This document shows positions 23,195 to 33,538 of a DNA stretch of 64,000 nucleotides, one piece after another; within the stretch, counting starts at the first letter, position 1; every line of letters begins with the position of its first letter. The notes under the pieces are model-generated. The model was not told the DNA's origin and searched no databases. It saw nothing but the letters and a program-made list of their open reading frames with translations. This DNA comes from Craspedostauros australis (Eukaryota; Bacillariophyta; Bacillariophyceae; Mastogloiales; Achnanthaceae), in contig JAMXDE010000013.1 in the NCBI GenBank assembly GCA_026770025.1, positions 930,001-994,000 of the forward strand, given 5' to 3'. Position numbers and translations under genes: made by a program.

Positions 23195-26100
23195 ATGAAC
23201 TCCAACGAGGCCACCAATGGAAGCCGCAATGGACAGACCAACGGCCAGAACAAGCACACAGAGGTGCCTGCTTCCGCTCAGGCTTCTGTCGCAGCAACCC
23301 AAGCAGCAGCGGTAGCAGCAGCAGCGGGAGGAGGCTCTGCCGTTCCAGGAAGCCACGTGCAGCAGCCGGTGATGGGCCGTCACGGCTCCACAGGCGACCA
23401 GCAGCCTCATTTCCCAGGCAGCATCAACATCGCAGCACCCGGAGCGCAGTTCGCCGCCGCTGCGCTGTCATCGGTGCCGCGGATCCAGCTTGGGGGCGCA
23501 GCCGTTGCGACGCCGGTCACGGCAGGCAGCGTGGTGGGCCCCGTCGCGCATCAGCTGGCCATGGTCGATGCCATTGCCAAGTCGCAGGCAAAGGCAGCTG
23601 CGGCGGCAGCCAGAGCAAGCGCGAACGGCATGCCATCTGCACCACCACCCTCCGCAGGGGCTGCAGCTGCGGCGGCGGCGGCCGTCACGACAACAGCGGA
23701 CGGGCCCAAATCGGCATCCAAACCAAACGGCGGCCAGGCCTTCGCAGCTGCGCCCAAGGCGGCATCGAAGTCAGCGGCTGCGCCAGCGGCGACGTCCGGA
23801 AATAAGTTTGCCAAGGACGTGCGGATGGGCACTGCTGCGGCCACGAACGGCAATCATCGGCCATCCGCAGCGGCGAATGATGCAGCAGCAGCAACCGAGT
23901 CCAAACCACCAAAGGCATCGGCCGCATCTCGCACCACGCAGTCGCAACCGATGGAGAAGTCGGCGGCAGCAGCCATGTCGGCGCAGCGTCTGCCTGCCGA
24001 AGCTCAGGAGGCACCTCCACCGGCGCCCGATCGACCCTTCGGTGACATGCGCGTGCTGCGCGTCGAGGATGCGCTGCTCTACCTCGATGAAGTCAAGCGT
24101 CAGTTCTCCGGTCGTCCCGAGGTCTACAACGAGTTCCTCTGCATCATGAAGAACTTCAAGTCACAGGCCGTCGACACGCCCGGCGTCATCGACCGCGTGT
24201 CCAGACTCTTTCATGGTTACAACAACCTCATCCTGGGTTTCAACAAGTTCCTGCCGGATGGCTACAAGATCAGCATGGAAGATCTGCGCATTCGGGATGC
24301 CGCCATCTCGGCGAAACAGCGTTTGAAGCAGGAGGCGGCGGCACAATCGAAGGCGCAGGCTGGTACGGAGGAACCGACAACAGCCGCCGCCGCCGCCAAG
24401 GAACAGCAGTGGCAAAATGCCAACAACGGACCAGGCGAGAGTCCGCAGGTCATGCCGCAAAAGGCGGAGTCTTCGCATCCAACCGACATGGAGGGAGTCA
24501 CGGTCATCGAAACTTCTGGTCCAAACGGAAGCCGCAAGGAACAGCCAGCGCCACGCCGCCCGATGCCACCATCCCAACGACCAGACGACGCTGCCTCGCG
24601 TTCACGGGCATCGCCAACGCAGCAGAGACCGTTGCTGCATCAACCCCAACCCTACGCGGTGCAAAGTCAGCCATCGCCTCCGCAGCAGCAACAGCAACAA
24701 CAACCAGGCAAGCCTGCAGGACCGCAGCAGCATCAGGCCATCGAGTTTGATCATGCCATCGCCTACGTCACCACCATCAAACGTCGCTTCTCGCACGATC
24801 CCGGTACCTACCATTCCTTCCTGGAAATTCTGCACACCTACCAGAAGGAGCAGCGCGGCATCAAGGAAGTGCTGGAACAGGTGGCGCATCTGTTCCAGGA
24901 TCATCCCGATCTCCTGCGCGAGTTCACCTTCTTCTTGCCGGACGCCGTGCAAGAGCAGGCCAAGGAGCGTTTGCACCGTGCTGCCGCGGACTCCGAGGCA
25001 CGCCAAGCCGCGCAACGGGAACAGGCCGAGCAGGAGCGCAAGGCGCAGCACAAGGCGATGCACAAGCATCACTCCCAACCGCCACCACCGAATCAGCATG
25101 CACCGCCGCACTCCAAGCAAAAGATGAAGCAGAACAAGATCAACGCGGCCCGCAAGGGCAAGGCGGACGCCGACCGACGTGTCGTCGACATGACCAGCGA
25201 GCGTGCCAAGGCCTTGGCGTTGGAAAATCGCAACCGCAAACGGGCCTACGAAGCCGAGGCGCAACCGCAGGCCATCCCCATCACGCTGCCGCAGCAGCCC
25301 GAGACCTACATCTACAACAGCGCCGTGGAACGTCAATTCTTCGACGCCGCGCACGAGGCTCTGACCAACTTCACCAGGGACGGTGGTCAGGCGTGGGCCG
25401 AATTCCTCAAATGCCTCGACATGTACGCGCAGGAGATTCTGTCGCGCACCGAGATGCTCACCTTCGTCGAGCCGCTGCTGGGCAAGCGCAACACGAAGCT
25501 GTTCGAAGAATTCAAGAAGATTCTGGCCGCGGCCGGCAACGCAAGCGCCGTCACCATGAACGGCAGCGCCCAGGTGCATCAACCGGCCGTGACGGAGGAC
25601 TCGTGGCATTCCGTTCCCTTGTCGGAGATCGATTTCTCACGCTGCCGACGCTGCAGTCCATCGTACCGTGCCTTGCCCCGCGATTACCCGGCGCCACCCT
25701 GCAGCGACAGGAGCGACGATGATGCCAAGGTGCTCAACGATATCTGGGTGTCGTTGCCAACCGGCAGCGAGGACAGCTACACGTTCCGTCACATGCGCCG
25801 CAACACGTACGAGGAGAGCCTCTTCCGGTGCGAGGATGAGCGATTCGAAATCGATATGGTCATCGACAGCAACGCCTGCACGTTGCAGCGGTTGGAACCC
25901 ATCGCCGAGGAGATCTCGCAGCTGGCCGAAGCGGAGCATGTCATGGATCTTGCCAAATCGAAGGCCAAGCCGCAAGGTGCCGACAAGGGCATGGGAGGCC
26001 GCAAGTTCCAGTACGCTTTTGACAAGACCATCCTGGGCGTCATTCATCGCAACTCCATCGCCCGAATTTACGGAGATGCCGGCAAGGAAATGCTGGATCT

Positions 26101-27673
26101 CATGGTCAAGAATCCCACGGTGGCCATCCCGCTGGTCGTGGATCGTCTGCGAACGAAGGACAGGGAATGGCGCGTCGTGCGCGGGAAGCTCAATCGTTTC
26201 TGGAAGGAGCTCGCGAGAGCCAACTACTACCGCAGTCTGGATCATCGCAGCCTGACCTGGCGCACCACGGACAAGCGCGCCATCAGCACGCGGACGCTGG
26301 TCGCAGAGATCAAGGACCGCGCCGCGCATGGTGGCCGCGAAAGCAAGAAAGCCCTGCAGGATCGCCTCGACAAGGCCAAGGACGAGCACGGGACCTTCTA
26401 CGAGGTCACGATGATCAGCCAGCTGTCCAAGAACTTGGATCTCACCCACCTGCCCAGACCGGACCGTCGTCTGTTCACGCCGCACATGAGCCTGATGTAC
26501 CCCAACGATGGCTGGGCGCAACGCGATGCCTACCGCATCCTCGCCTTCGCGGTCGAACGCGGTGCCATGTCACCCGACGCCAAGGAACGTTGCCAACGCA
26601 TGTGGACGGACTTTTTGGCGCCGTGGTTCAACGTGTCGTCGGGATGGATGGTGGAACCGACCTTGCGCCGTGACGCGACTCCCACCGATGCGCCATCCGT
26701 GGTCAGCAACGACGGCGAAGCCGACGGAAGCAACATCAACAAGGACGTTACCATGGCGGATGCCGATGGCAAGGAGGCCGTGGCACCGAAGCAGAGGACG
26801 AAGCTGAATCTCGATCATCATCCGCTTCCAACGGGAGCTCCGGTGATCACGTTGAAGGGGGAGGGGCATGTGATCAGCTTCAATGAGTCCGATGGCATGT
26901 ACGCCATCAAGCTTCCCAGCGGCGTGTCCCACATGCGACAAAGCGAGGTGCTGTGCTCCGTCTTCTCCAGCAGCAAGTCGGCGTTCACGACCGAGCTGCG
27001 ACAGACGGACCGCAGCAAGCTCGGGCGGCCCGGCGACATGCTGTGCATCGGCACGCAGAACTTGTACCTATTCCTCCGTCTGCACCAGATCCTGGTGCGC
27101 CGATTGTGCATCGCCAAGGATCTGGCGTACAAGGTGAAGGACCACAAGGAGCTCGTCACGCTGGTGGAGCAAGTCCCAGGCGACGATCCCGCGGAGTTGG
27201 GCAAGCATCGGTACGAGTCCTTCCTGGGCCTCGTCTACGCCCTGCTGGATGGCGGCATTGGTGTGACCGGCGCCGGCAATGTGGAGGGCAACAAATACGA
27301 GGACCGCGTGCGTGCTCTGCTGGGCCACGGCGGCTACGAGCTGGCCACGATGGACAAGCTGATCTCGCACATCCTGAAGAACCTGCAAACCATGAGCAAC
27401 GACGAGACCATGGTGAATCTGACGCAGCTGTTCCGCCGCCACTTGGAAACGGGGTGCTTCAAGCCAGATTCCTTCCGCCAAGAGGCCGCGCTGCTTTCCG
27501 ACGGCGACGACATGTACGCCTTCCAGAAGTGCCCGCATGATGACGAGCAGGCCATCTTGCACTTTGAATACCTCGGTGTGATTTCGGAATCGGGCGACGA
27601 TGACGGCGCAACCTCTGAGGCCATGTCGGAACGCCATGCACCCATCGCGAAGCGGCCCAAGCGTGAGCGTTGA
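23195..27673 (+). CDS. SIN3: SIN3-family transcriptional corepressor scaffold
   Basis: Scaffold of the SIN3/HDAC complex, recruited by DNA-binding factors to deacetylate histones. One open frame of 1492 aa without introns. Residues 1-280 are Ala/Gln-rich and disordered. PAH1 (about 285-350): VEDALLYLDEVKRQF...VYNEFLCIMKNFKSQ...VSRLFHGYNNLILGFNKFLP. PAH2 (about 514-590): AIAYVTTIKRRF...YHSFLEILHTYQKE...LFQDHPDLLREFTFFLP. PAH3 (about 706-780) is recognisable but divergent. The histone-deacetylase interaction domain (about 808-910) is clear: CRRCSPSYRALPRDYPAPPCSDR, then LNDIWVSLPTGSEDSYTFRHMRRNTYEE. The Sin3 C-terminal region follows, ending in FEYLGVISES and a basic tail (AKRPKRER). The ATG sits after a probable CA/AG-rich leader. 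All four hallmark domains are in normal order. Confidence 0.95.
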   Translation: MNSNEATNGSRNGQTNGQNKHTEVPASAQASVAATQAAAVAAAAGGGSAVPGSHVQQPVMGRHGSTGDQQPHFPGSINIAAPGAQFAAAALSSVPRIQLGGAAVATPVTAGSVVGPVAHQLAMVDAIAKSQAKAAAAAARASANGMPSAPPPSAGAAAAAAAAVTTTADGPKSASKPNGGQAFAAAPKAASKSAAAPAATSGNKFAKDVRMGTAAATNGNHRPSAAANDAAAATESKPPKASAASRTTQSQPMEKSAAAAMSAQRLPAEAQEAPPPAPDRPFGDMRVLRVEDALLYLDEVKRQFSGRPEVYNEFLCIMKNFKSQAVDTPGVIDRVSRLFHGYNNLILGFNKFLPDGYKISMEDLRIRDAAISAKQRLKQEAAAQSKAQAGTEEPTTAAAAAKEQQWQNANNGPGESPQVMPQKAESSHPTDMEGVTVIETSGPNGSRKEQPAPRRPMPPSQRPDDAASRSRASPTQQRPLLHQPQPYAVQSQPSPPQQQQQQQPGKPAGPQQHQAIEFDHAIAYVTTIKRRFSHDPGTYHSFLEILHTYQKEQRGIKEVLEQVAHLFQDHPDLLREFTFFLPDAVQEQAKERLHRAAADSEARQAAQREQAEQERKAQHKAMHKHHSQPPPPNQHAPPHSKQKMKQNKINAARKGKADADRRVVDMTSERAKALALENRNRKRAYEAEAQPQAIPITLPQQPETYIYNSAVERQFFDAAHEALTNFTRDGGQAWAEFLKCLDMYAQEILSRTEMLTFVEPLLGKRNTKLFEEFKKILAAAGNASAVTMNGSAQVHQPAVTEDSWHSVPLSEIDFSRCRRCSPSYRALPRDYPAPPCSDRSDDDAKVLNDIWVSLPTGSEDSYTFRHMRRNTYEESLFRCEDERFEIDMVIDSNACTLQRLEPIAEEISQLAEAEHVMDLAKSKAKPQGADKGMGGRKFQYAFDKTILGVIHRNSIARIYGDAGKEMLDLMVKNPTVAIPLVVDRLRTKDREWRVVRGKLNRFWKELARANYYRSLDHRSLTWRTTDKRAISTRTLVAEIKDRAAHGGRESKKALQDRLDKAKDEHGTFYEVTMISQLSKNLDLTHLPRPDRRLFTPHMSLMYPNDGWAQRDAYRILAFAVERGAMSPDAKERCQRMWTDFLAPWFNVSSGWMVEPTLRRDATPTDAPSVVSNDGEADGSNINKDVTMADADGKEAVAPKQRTKLNLDHHPLPTGAPVITLKGEGHVISFNESDGMYAIKLPSGVSHMRQSEVLCSVFSSSKSAFTTELRQTDRSKLGRPGDMLCIGTQNLYLFLRLHQILVRRLCIAKDLAYKVKDHKELVTLVEQVPGDDPAELGKHRYESFLGLVYALLDGGIGVTGAGNVEGNKYEDRVRALLGHGGYELATMDKLISHILKNLQTMSNDETMVNLTQLFRRHLETGCFKPDSFRQEAALLSDGDDMYAFQKCPHDDEQAILHFEYLGVISESGDDDGATSEAMSERHAPIAKRPKRER

Positions 27674-28094
27674 ATGTGAGAAAGAACGGGGGGTTACATG
27701 AAATAGTATAGCAGTAATAATATCATCAAAAGCATAGTATTCGATTTTATTGGTATCGTTGGGTGGAACCGGAGATTAAAAAGACGACGACGTCGTCTGT
27801 CCATGCATCACGTGCGATCTGCCACGAATGGCGATGGCGTCCCAATGCACACCTTGTTTTGTGTGTTTTCAGATTTTTGGACAAGTCATCGTCTTTTGTC
27901 GGCATCATAATTGTCATTGTTGCTGCCATCGATTTGGATCGTCGTCGCCCACTTTGGCTGATTGTTGATTCATCACAAGCATTCCATACGACACGATACA
28001 TTGCATTACAATACAATACATTGTACAATATTACACTACATTGTACAATATTACACTACATTATAATACACTAGAGTAGGACACCATACCAATC
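27674..28094. other. Intergenic with AT-rich tandem repeat
   Basis: 421 bp, no gene seen. Two perfect 20-bp units (TTGTACAATATTACACTACA) at 28021-28040 and 28041-28060 sit 35-75 bp before the next ATG, within an AT-rich leader or core promoter. Confidence 0.5.
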
Positions 28095-29411
28095 ATGGCA
28101 TCCACCACAACCGCATTCCCGAAGGCATCCCGAGTCGTGCTGCACTCGCTGAAACGCGAGGACCTGAATGGCAAGGTGGGCATCGTGCAATCGGGCGACG
28201 TGACGAACGGTCGTCAGCAGGTCTTCATCGTCTCGTCGGGCAAGGCCTTCGCCTTGAAGGTGGAGAATCTGAAGCACGAGGAGCGCGCACTGGACAGCCT
28301 GTCGGCCAAGGAACTCAAGTCCATCCTCAAATCGAAGGGCATCGAGGCCGAGACGATCGAAAAGGCCGATCTCGTGACGGCCGTCAAGGAAGTCACTCAA
28401 GATGGTTCGCCCGTTGAGATCGCCAAGGCCGTCGCGCAAGCGCAAGCCAAGAAGACGACTCCCACGCAAGCCGCCAAGCAACTCTCCGAAATGACGCCCG
28501 ACGATCTGCGCCGACAGGCTCAGGCCATGCGTTCGATGCCGCCCGACACCATCCGTCGCATGAATCCGCATCTGGCCCGAATGACGGATGCGCAAATTCA
28601 GATGGCGGCGACGCAGATGGAGATGATGGCCAACAATCCCGCGGCCATGAAGGCGGCGGCCGATCAGATGAAGGGCATGTCGCAGGATGATATGGACACG
28701 ATGCAGCGCGGTGTGCCAACAGGTGCTGCTACACCAGTCGATGCACAGACGGCGGCCGATCGCATGGCCCATATGACGCCGGAACAGATGAAGCAGCAGG
28801 CCGCCATGATGCGCACGATGTCGCCCGACGCGATGCGGCAGATGAATCCGCAATTGGCGCACATGACGGACGAGCAGCTGCAGATGGCGGCCAACCAGAT
28901 GGAGATGATGGCCGACAATCCCGACATGATGAAAATGGCCATGGACCAGATGCAGAATGGCGGCGGCGCATCGCCAAATCCTGCCGACGCCGGCAAGATG
29001 CTGTCGCAGATGGATCCCAAGCAGCTCAAATCGATGCTGTCGTCGTTGCAGAACAATCCGGAGCAGCTGAAGGAATTCGCCAAGATGTCGGGCATGTCGG
29101 AGGCGCAATTGAAGCAGGGCGTCGACATGTTCGCTGGTTTAGACGACAACAAGATGGACGCGGCGTTGAAGATGATGACGAAGGCGCAGAGTGCCAAGGA
29201 GACGTGGACCAAGACGGATGAGAAGGTGGGCGGGCATCTGAAGAAGATCGTGATCGCCGTGATCGTCCTGGTGCTGCTGGGTGTTTACCGCGGCGCATCG
29301 AGCTACTTCAGTGGCAAGGCAGCGCGTGATGCTGCCGCCACTAAGTTGCCACCCAAGATCGTGGAACCTGTCGTCGCCAGTGAATTCGAAGAAGAGGAGA
29401 GTGAATTTTAA
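28095..29411 (+). CDS. Tail-anchored STI1-repeat (OEP61-like) protein without TPRs
   Basis: 438 aa, single exon. Residues 12-60 form a small beta-rich module (RVVLHSLKREDLNGKVGIV...FALKVENL) like the SH3-like modules of many algal proteins. Residues 66-100 resemble an ARMET/SAP helix pair (LSAKELKSILKSKGIEAETIEKADLVTAV). Residues 131-195 and 225-290 are two copies of one Met/Gln-rich STI1-type unit (MTPDDLRRQAQAMRSM...MNPHLARMTDAQIQMAATQME and MTPEQMKQQAAMMRTM...MNPQLAHMTDEQLQMAANQME). A third, more diverged STI1 stretch is at 300-365 (MDPKQLKSMLSSLQNNPEQLKEF). One hydrophobic segment (KKIVIAVIVLVLLGVY, 383-398) then leaves a short acidic tail (EFEEEESEF). Plant OEP61/TPR7 has the same Met-rich repeat and tail anchor but begins with TPRs. 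A docking or co-chaperone role on the ER or plastid outer membrane is inferred. Confidence 0.68.
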   Translation: MASTTTAFPKASRVVLHSLKREDLNGKVGIVQSGDVTNGRQQVFIVSSGKAFALKVENLKHEERALDSLSAKELKSILKSKGIEAETIEKADLVTAVKEVTQDGSPVEIAKAVAQAQAKKTTPTQAAKQLSEMTPDDLRRQAQAMRSMPPDTIRRMNPHLARMTDAQIQMAATQMEMMANNPAAMKAAADQMKGMSQDDMDTMQRGVPTGAATPVDAQTAADRMAHMTPEQMKQQAAMMRTMSPDAMRQMNPQLAHMTDEQLQMAANQMEMMADNPDMMKMAMDQMQNGGGASPNPADAGKMLSQMDPKQLKSMLSSLQNNPEQLKEFAKMSGMSEAQLKQGVDMFAGLDDNKMDAALKMMTKAQSAKETWTKTDEKVGGHLKKIVIAVIVLVLLGVYRGASSYFSGKAARDAAATKLPPKIVEPVVASEFEEEESEF

Positions 29412-29928
29412 GCTCAGTTTGGTGAACATATAACAGTATGATATTTTGATGCTGTACGATGCGGGATACTGGTGAATACAGAATGGCGGTATGATAATGC
29501 TGGAATGGAGTTCACAATAATTAAGTGAAGATGGATGGGCGTCAAAGAGAGTATGGTGCTATACACACAACCAACCAAGCCCGATATGGCCGAATCTCTC
29601 CCCCTCTAGCTTCGCCATGTCAATGTACTTTTTTCGGAGAACTGTTTGCGATGCAAAAAGGCATCACACGGTGTCAGAACAGATCCGACCCAATGAGAAG
29701 CACCAATCAACTTCAACAATGCGCCAATCAGAGAACATCAACACCAACGAAAAAGAAGAAGAACATCTGACGACGAAACGCGTCGACCGGCAGCTGTCAT
29801 CTTGGGCCTGAGGACGTGTGTCTGCTTCCGCACAAGAAAGATGTTGCATCCGCAATCTTCCATCCACCCATCGCATTGTCATCCTTGTGCACACTCATAG
29901 TACTCTCGCACAACTCCACAACGCAACC
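29412..29928. other. Intergenic upstream of the kinase-phosphatase gene
   Basis: 517 bp, no gene, repeat or clear motif seen. Confidence 0.35.
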
Positions 29929-32889
29929 ATGTCGATACCCAACATGTGGATGACCACGATGGTCATGGCGTTGCACTGCACTGCAGCCGCCTTCGTCGCA
30001 CCGTCCCATGCGCGCCGCGTGACATTCCTGCAGGTGCAATCGCAAAAGCCGGCTGCGTCCGATGAATTCCTGCGCGACAACATCCACCAGCATCTGGAGT
30101 CTTCGATGCCGCCGGAGAGCGTCTCCTTTTGTTTCTCGGAGGTGCTGCCGCAGTCAGTCGCGTCGGAGCGTCATGTTGGTGCGGACGGCGATGGTGTTTC
30201 TGCCTCTGATGCAGCTTCTGCTGATGCTGATGGTTCTGCAGCTGACGATGATTCAACCCTGGAGGACAATGGCAATGTTCAGAACATTGCAGACAATGTG
30301 GACACTCGCCATGCTGCGAGCGACGAATCAGAAAGCGGCCAGACGCAAAGGATGCCGTCCGATGCACCGCCTTCGTTGGTTGTGGGAGACCTGGTGGGCA
30401 GCGGGTCGTACGGAACCGTGCGCTACCTCCACTTGGTCAAGGACGATGGCGCTGCGTTGCAGACCTTCATCGGCAAGCGGCCATGGACGCAGTCCGAGTG
30501 TCTGCAGCATCTGCGGAACCCGCCGCAATCCCAGCGCAGCGCCATCCAGTCCACCTCCGTGCAGCAGCCGCAAGCCAAGCGCAACCAAGACCTCGTCAAG
30601 CAATCGAAGCAGCGCCATCAACGCTGCCAGCATTACTGGGAGGTCGAACGGCAGGCCTACATCACGCTCGCGGACCATCCCAACCTGCCGACGTATCGCG
30701 GCGTCAACGCCACCGTCGATCCCGAGACGCAACAATCGCACGAATGGATGCTCTTTGATGTCATTCCTGACACCACAGGTCAGCACCGCACGGCCATGTC
30801 CGTCAAGCATCACATGGAGCACGGCACGTTGCAGCAGGCCCTGTCCAAGTCGGGCTCCTTTGAGGAGATGTGCCGATCGCTCATTTATCAGCTCCTCACC
30901 ATCGCCAAAGACATTCACTCGCACGGCATCATCCATCGCGACATCAAGCCCGACAACCTCCTCATCTCCAACTTCACCCTCTACCTCATCGACTTTGGCT
31001 CCGCCGCGGACCTATCCCAGCAGCAGAAGAACAACAAATCGCCCTTCCGCTTTCTCATGCAGGACAACGTCCTCGCCGTCTCGCCTCTCTACACGCCGCC
31101 CGAAGTCTACAACCCACTCATCGACATGAACAGCAAGGCCAACCTGCCGCACCAACCAAAATTCGACATCTACTCCATCGGCATGGTCGCCTGTCAGATC
31201 ATCTTCAACCTCTTCCAGGACGAGTCCGACGCCAGCTTCCACCAGCAGGTCCAAAAGCACGACTACGATCTCAACCTCTGGCTCCTCTACGAGCTCGGCA
31301 GCGTCAACCTGCGTCCCCACGGCGTGCGCCACGCCATCTTCGAGACGGATCTCTTTCACGACGGATTGTGGAAATTGCTGTGCCGCATGATCCAGAAGGA
31401 TTTCACGCAACGCCCCACGGCCCAACAGGCGTTGGCGCTGCCGCACGACGACGACGACCCATTCTTCACAAGGCTCCTGCAAGAATCCGAATACTGCACG
31501 ACGACGGCGAGTCGCCCGCTGCATTTCGTCGCGACCTTTTCCAAGGCGGAGTCGTTCGGATTGATCTTGTCCGAGCCCGATGACGCCGACGATGCCTTGT
31601 GGCAGCAGGCATGTCGCAGCGCGCAGGATGGTGAAGTCCTCGTCAAGGAAGTTATGCCCAACACGCAGGCGTCCACGATGAACTGTTTTCAGATCGGGGA
31701 TCGGCTGCGCGGCGTGGGGGAATTTCCGTTTTCGAATGGCGGGTTTGAGCAGGTTTTGACGATGGTACGTTGTGTGGTTGCGAGGCGTGTGGTTGCTACT
31801 GCTGTTGTTGCTACTGCTGTTGTTTCGTGTCGGTGATTTGCATCGCGATTCCTGACACTTCTCTACTCGTACTATCACTATGAATTGCAGCTCTCCGAGA
31901 TTCCCTCGCGCAACGTCAAGTTACACTTTGATCGATTGTCTGTCCGCACTGTAACGGCAACATCCGACGAGACCGATGCTCCTGCCAAAGAAATCCACGT
32001 GGCCGACTACGGAGCGTGGTCCTCCATCGGCAAGCGCTCGTCGCAAGAAGATGCCTACATTCTGCATGAGATACAGGACGAAGATCAGTCCGTCTTGCTC
32101 GCAGGCGTCCTCGACGGGCATGGTGGATCGGTGGCGTCCAACATGGTCTCGGAAACCTTGCCCAGCATCCTGTCCAACCAACTGCTCTTCCAAAATCAAC
32201 GGCATGGGCACCTCAAGGATGCGTTGGACCACAGCTGGGAGCATGTCTGCGACATGTACCGATCCCAATGCGTCGCCAGTGCGAGCGGCAACGCCGATGA
32301 TGATGACACTTGCATGGCGCCCTACGACGCCCGCGAAGGCATCCTCGATGCCAACATCGGCGGTGTCATGGCCGGCACCACGGCTTCCATTCTCGCCTTG
32401 GACGAGCATGAGGGCAAGGCCAGCCTGCTCAACTGCGGCGACTCGCGATCGATGATCATCTCACCCTCCGGCGACGTCCACTTCGCCACGCAAGACCACA
32501 CGCCGCAGGACGACATTGCGCGCCTCCAAAAGGGCATCGACGACGGACTCGACTACGCCCTGCCGCAGTGCAACCTCTCGCGATGGTGGGTGACCGTCGG
32601 CGAGTACGAATACGGCGTGAGCCGCAGCCTCGAAGGACCGTTGGCCACGTCAAAGGGCATCGTCAGCGACGCCGACGTCGTCACCCGCGCCGTGCTGCCG
32701 GGCATGATCGTCGTGGCTGCGACGGACGGTTTGTGGAATGTCATGGACTCCGTCGAGGTCGCGCGCGATCTGCACAAGCTGCGGCATGAGATGAAACAGT
32801 CAGCGCGCGATGCCGCGCACACGTTATCATCGATGGCATTGCAGAAGGGGTCCGATGACAACGTCAGCGCGGTCGTTGTGTATTTGTAG
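29929..32889 (+). CDS. Plastid-targeted protein kinase / PDZ / PP2C phosphatase fusion
   Basis: Exons 29929-31764 and 31891-32889 join in phase 0 across a 126-nt intron (GTACGT...TTGCAG) to give 944 aa. Leader: a hydrophobic signal, then AAAFVAPSHARR, which fits the ASAFAP motif and basic transit stretch of secondary plastids. Residues 40-145 are acidic and disordered. Kinase, about 150-515: glycine loop GSGSYGTV (156), helix-C region YWEVERQAY, catalytic loop HRDIKPDNLL (336), DFG as IDFGSAADL (355), then PPEVY. About 543-635 is a PDZ-like fold (FGLILSE, VKEVMPNTQA, IGDRLRGVGEF, then across the intron LTM-LSEIPSRNVKLHFDR). PP2C, about 650-944: GKRSSQEDAY, AGVLDGHGG (688), GTTASIL, NCGDSRS, ATDGLW, SDDNVS. 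The usual DG-x-W-D has Asn in place of the last Asp, a ligand of the third, weaker metal site. Kinase-PP2C fusions exist elsewhere (for example plants), but the PDZ link and plastid leader are notable. The ATG at 29929 is chosen because it gives the leader. Confidence 0.85.
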
Positions 32890-33538
32890 ACGTGTGCTTG
32901 CAAATGTAGAATATATTGGAATGGGGGGACACGATACACACACGCACACAGACACAGACTATAATGCATAGAAGATATATGAGGGCAACAGGTACGTGGA
33001 AAGCATGCAAGCATTAGATTGCTCGCCAATGGTGGGCCAAACAAACTGAAATGATCCGCTCCGAAATCAATCGCTGGAAACCTCAACTAATGCAATTACG
33101 CCGCACCTTTCACAATAGACCAAATACTGTTCGTCAAAGCAGGTCTATAAATCTGAATCTTTTGGTGATGTGAAGTTGGCGGGACTCGCTGCGTTCATAA
33201 ATCTCAACACGTGTATCCTTGAAGCCGTTCTGATTCCATCATGCAGGATTCGGGCGAAGATCGATGGAACCTGTGTTTCTCACATCAACTGGCCATCAAA
33301 CCCTAAAATGCAAACTGATGGTTGCATGCAACAGTTGTGGTGCTTTGCGTTGTGTGACTGCCATGCTTCATTGCTGCCCAGATGCTGTCTCCGCACTGCA
33401 ATCAATTCTTCCAACTCCTGCGATGAATGAGCTCATAATCCGCAACTCGACCAGTTCTCAACACTCTTTCAACAAGCACAACAAGCACAATCACAATCAC
33501 AACACGTTTTCCAACAACAAATCCAACCCTTCACAACA
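32890..33538. other. Upstream region of hydrolase A with paired ATAAATCT boxes
   Basis: 649 bp. ATAAATCT occurs at 33147 and 33197, and the same pair recurs upstream of hydrolase B. The stretch from 33185 to 33255 is also alignable by eye with 34990-35060 (TTCGTTGCG..CATAAATCTCA, ..GTATC, ATTC, GCAGGATTC), so promoter and gene were duplicated together. No other gene seen. Confidence 0.55.
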
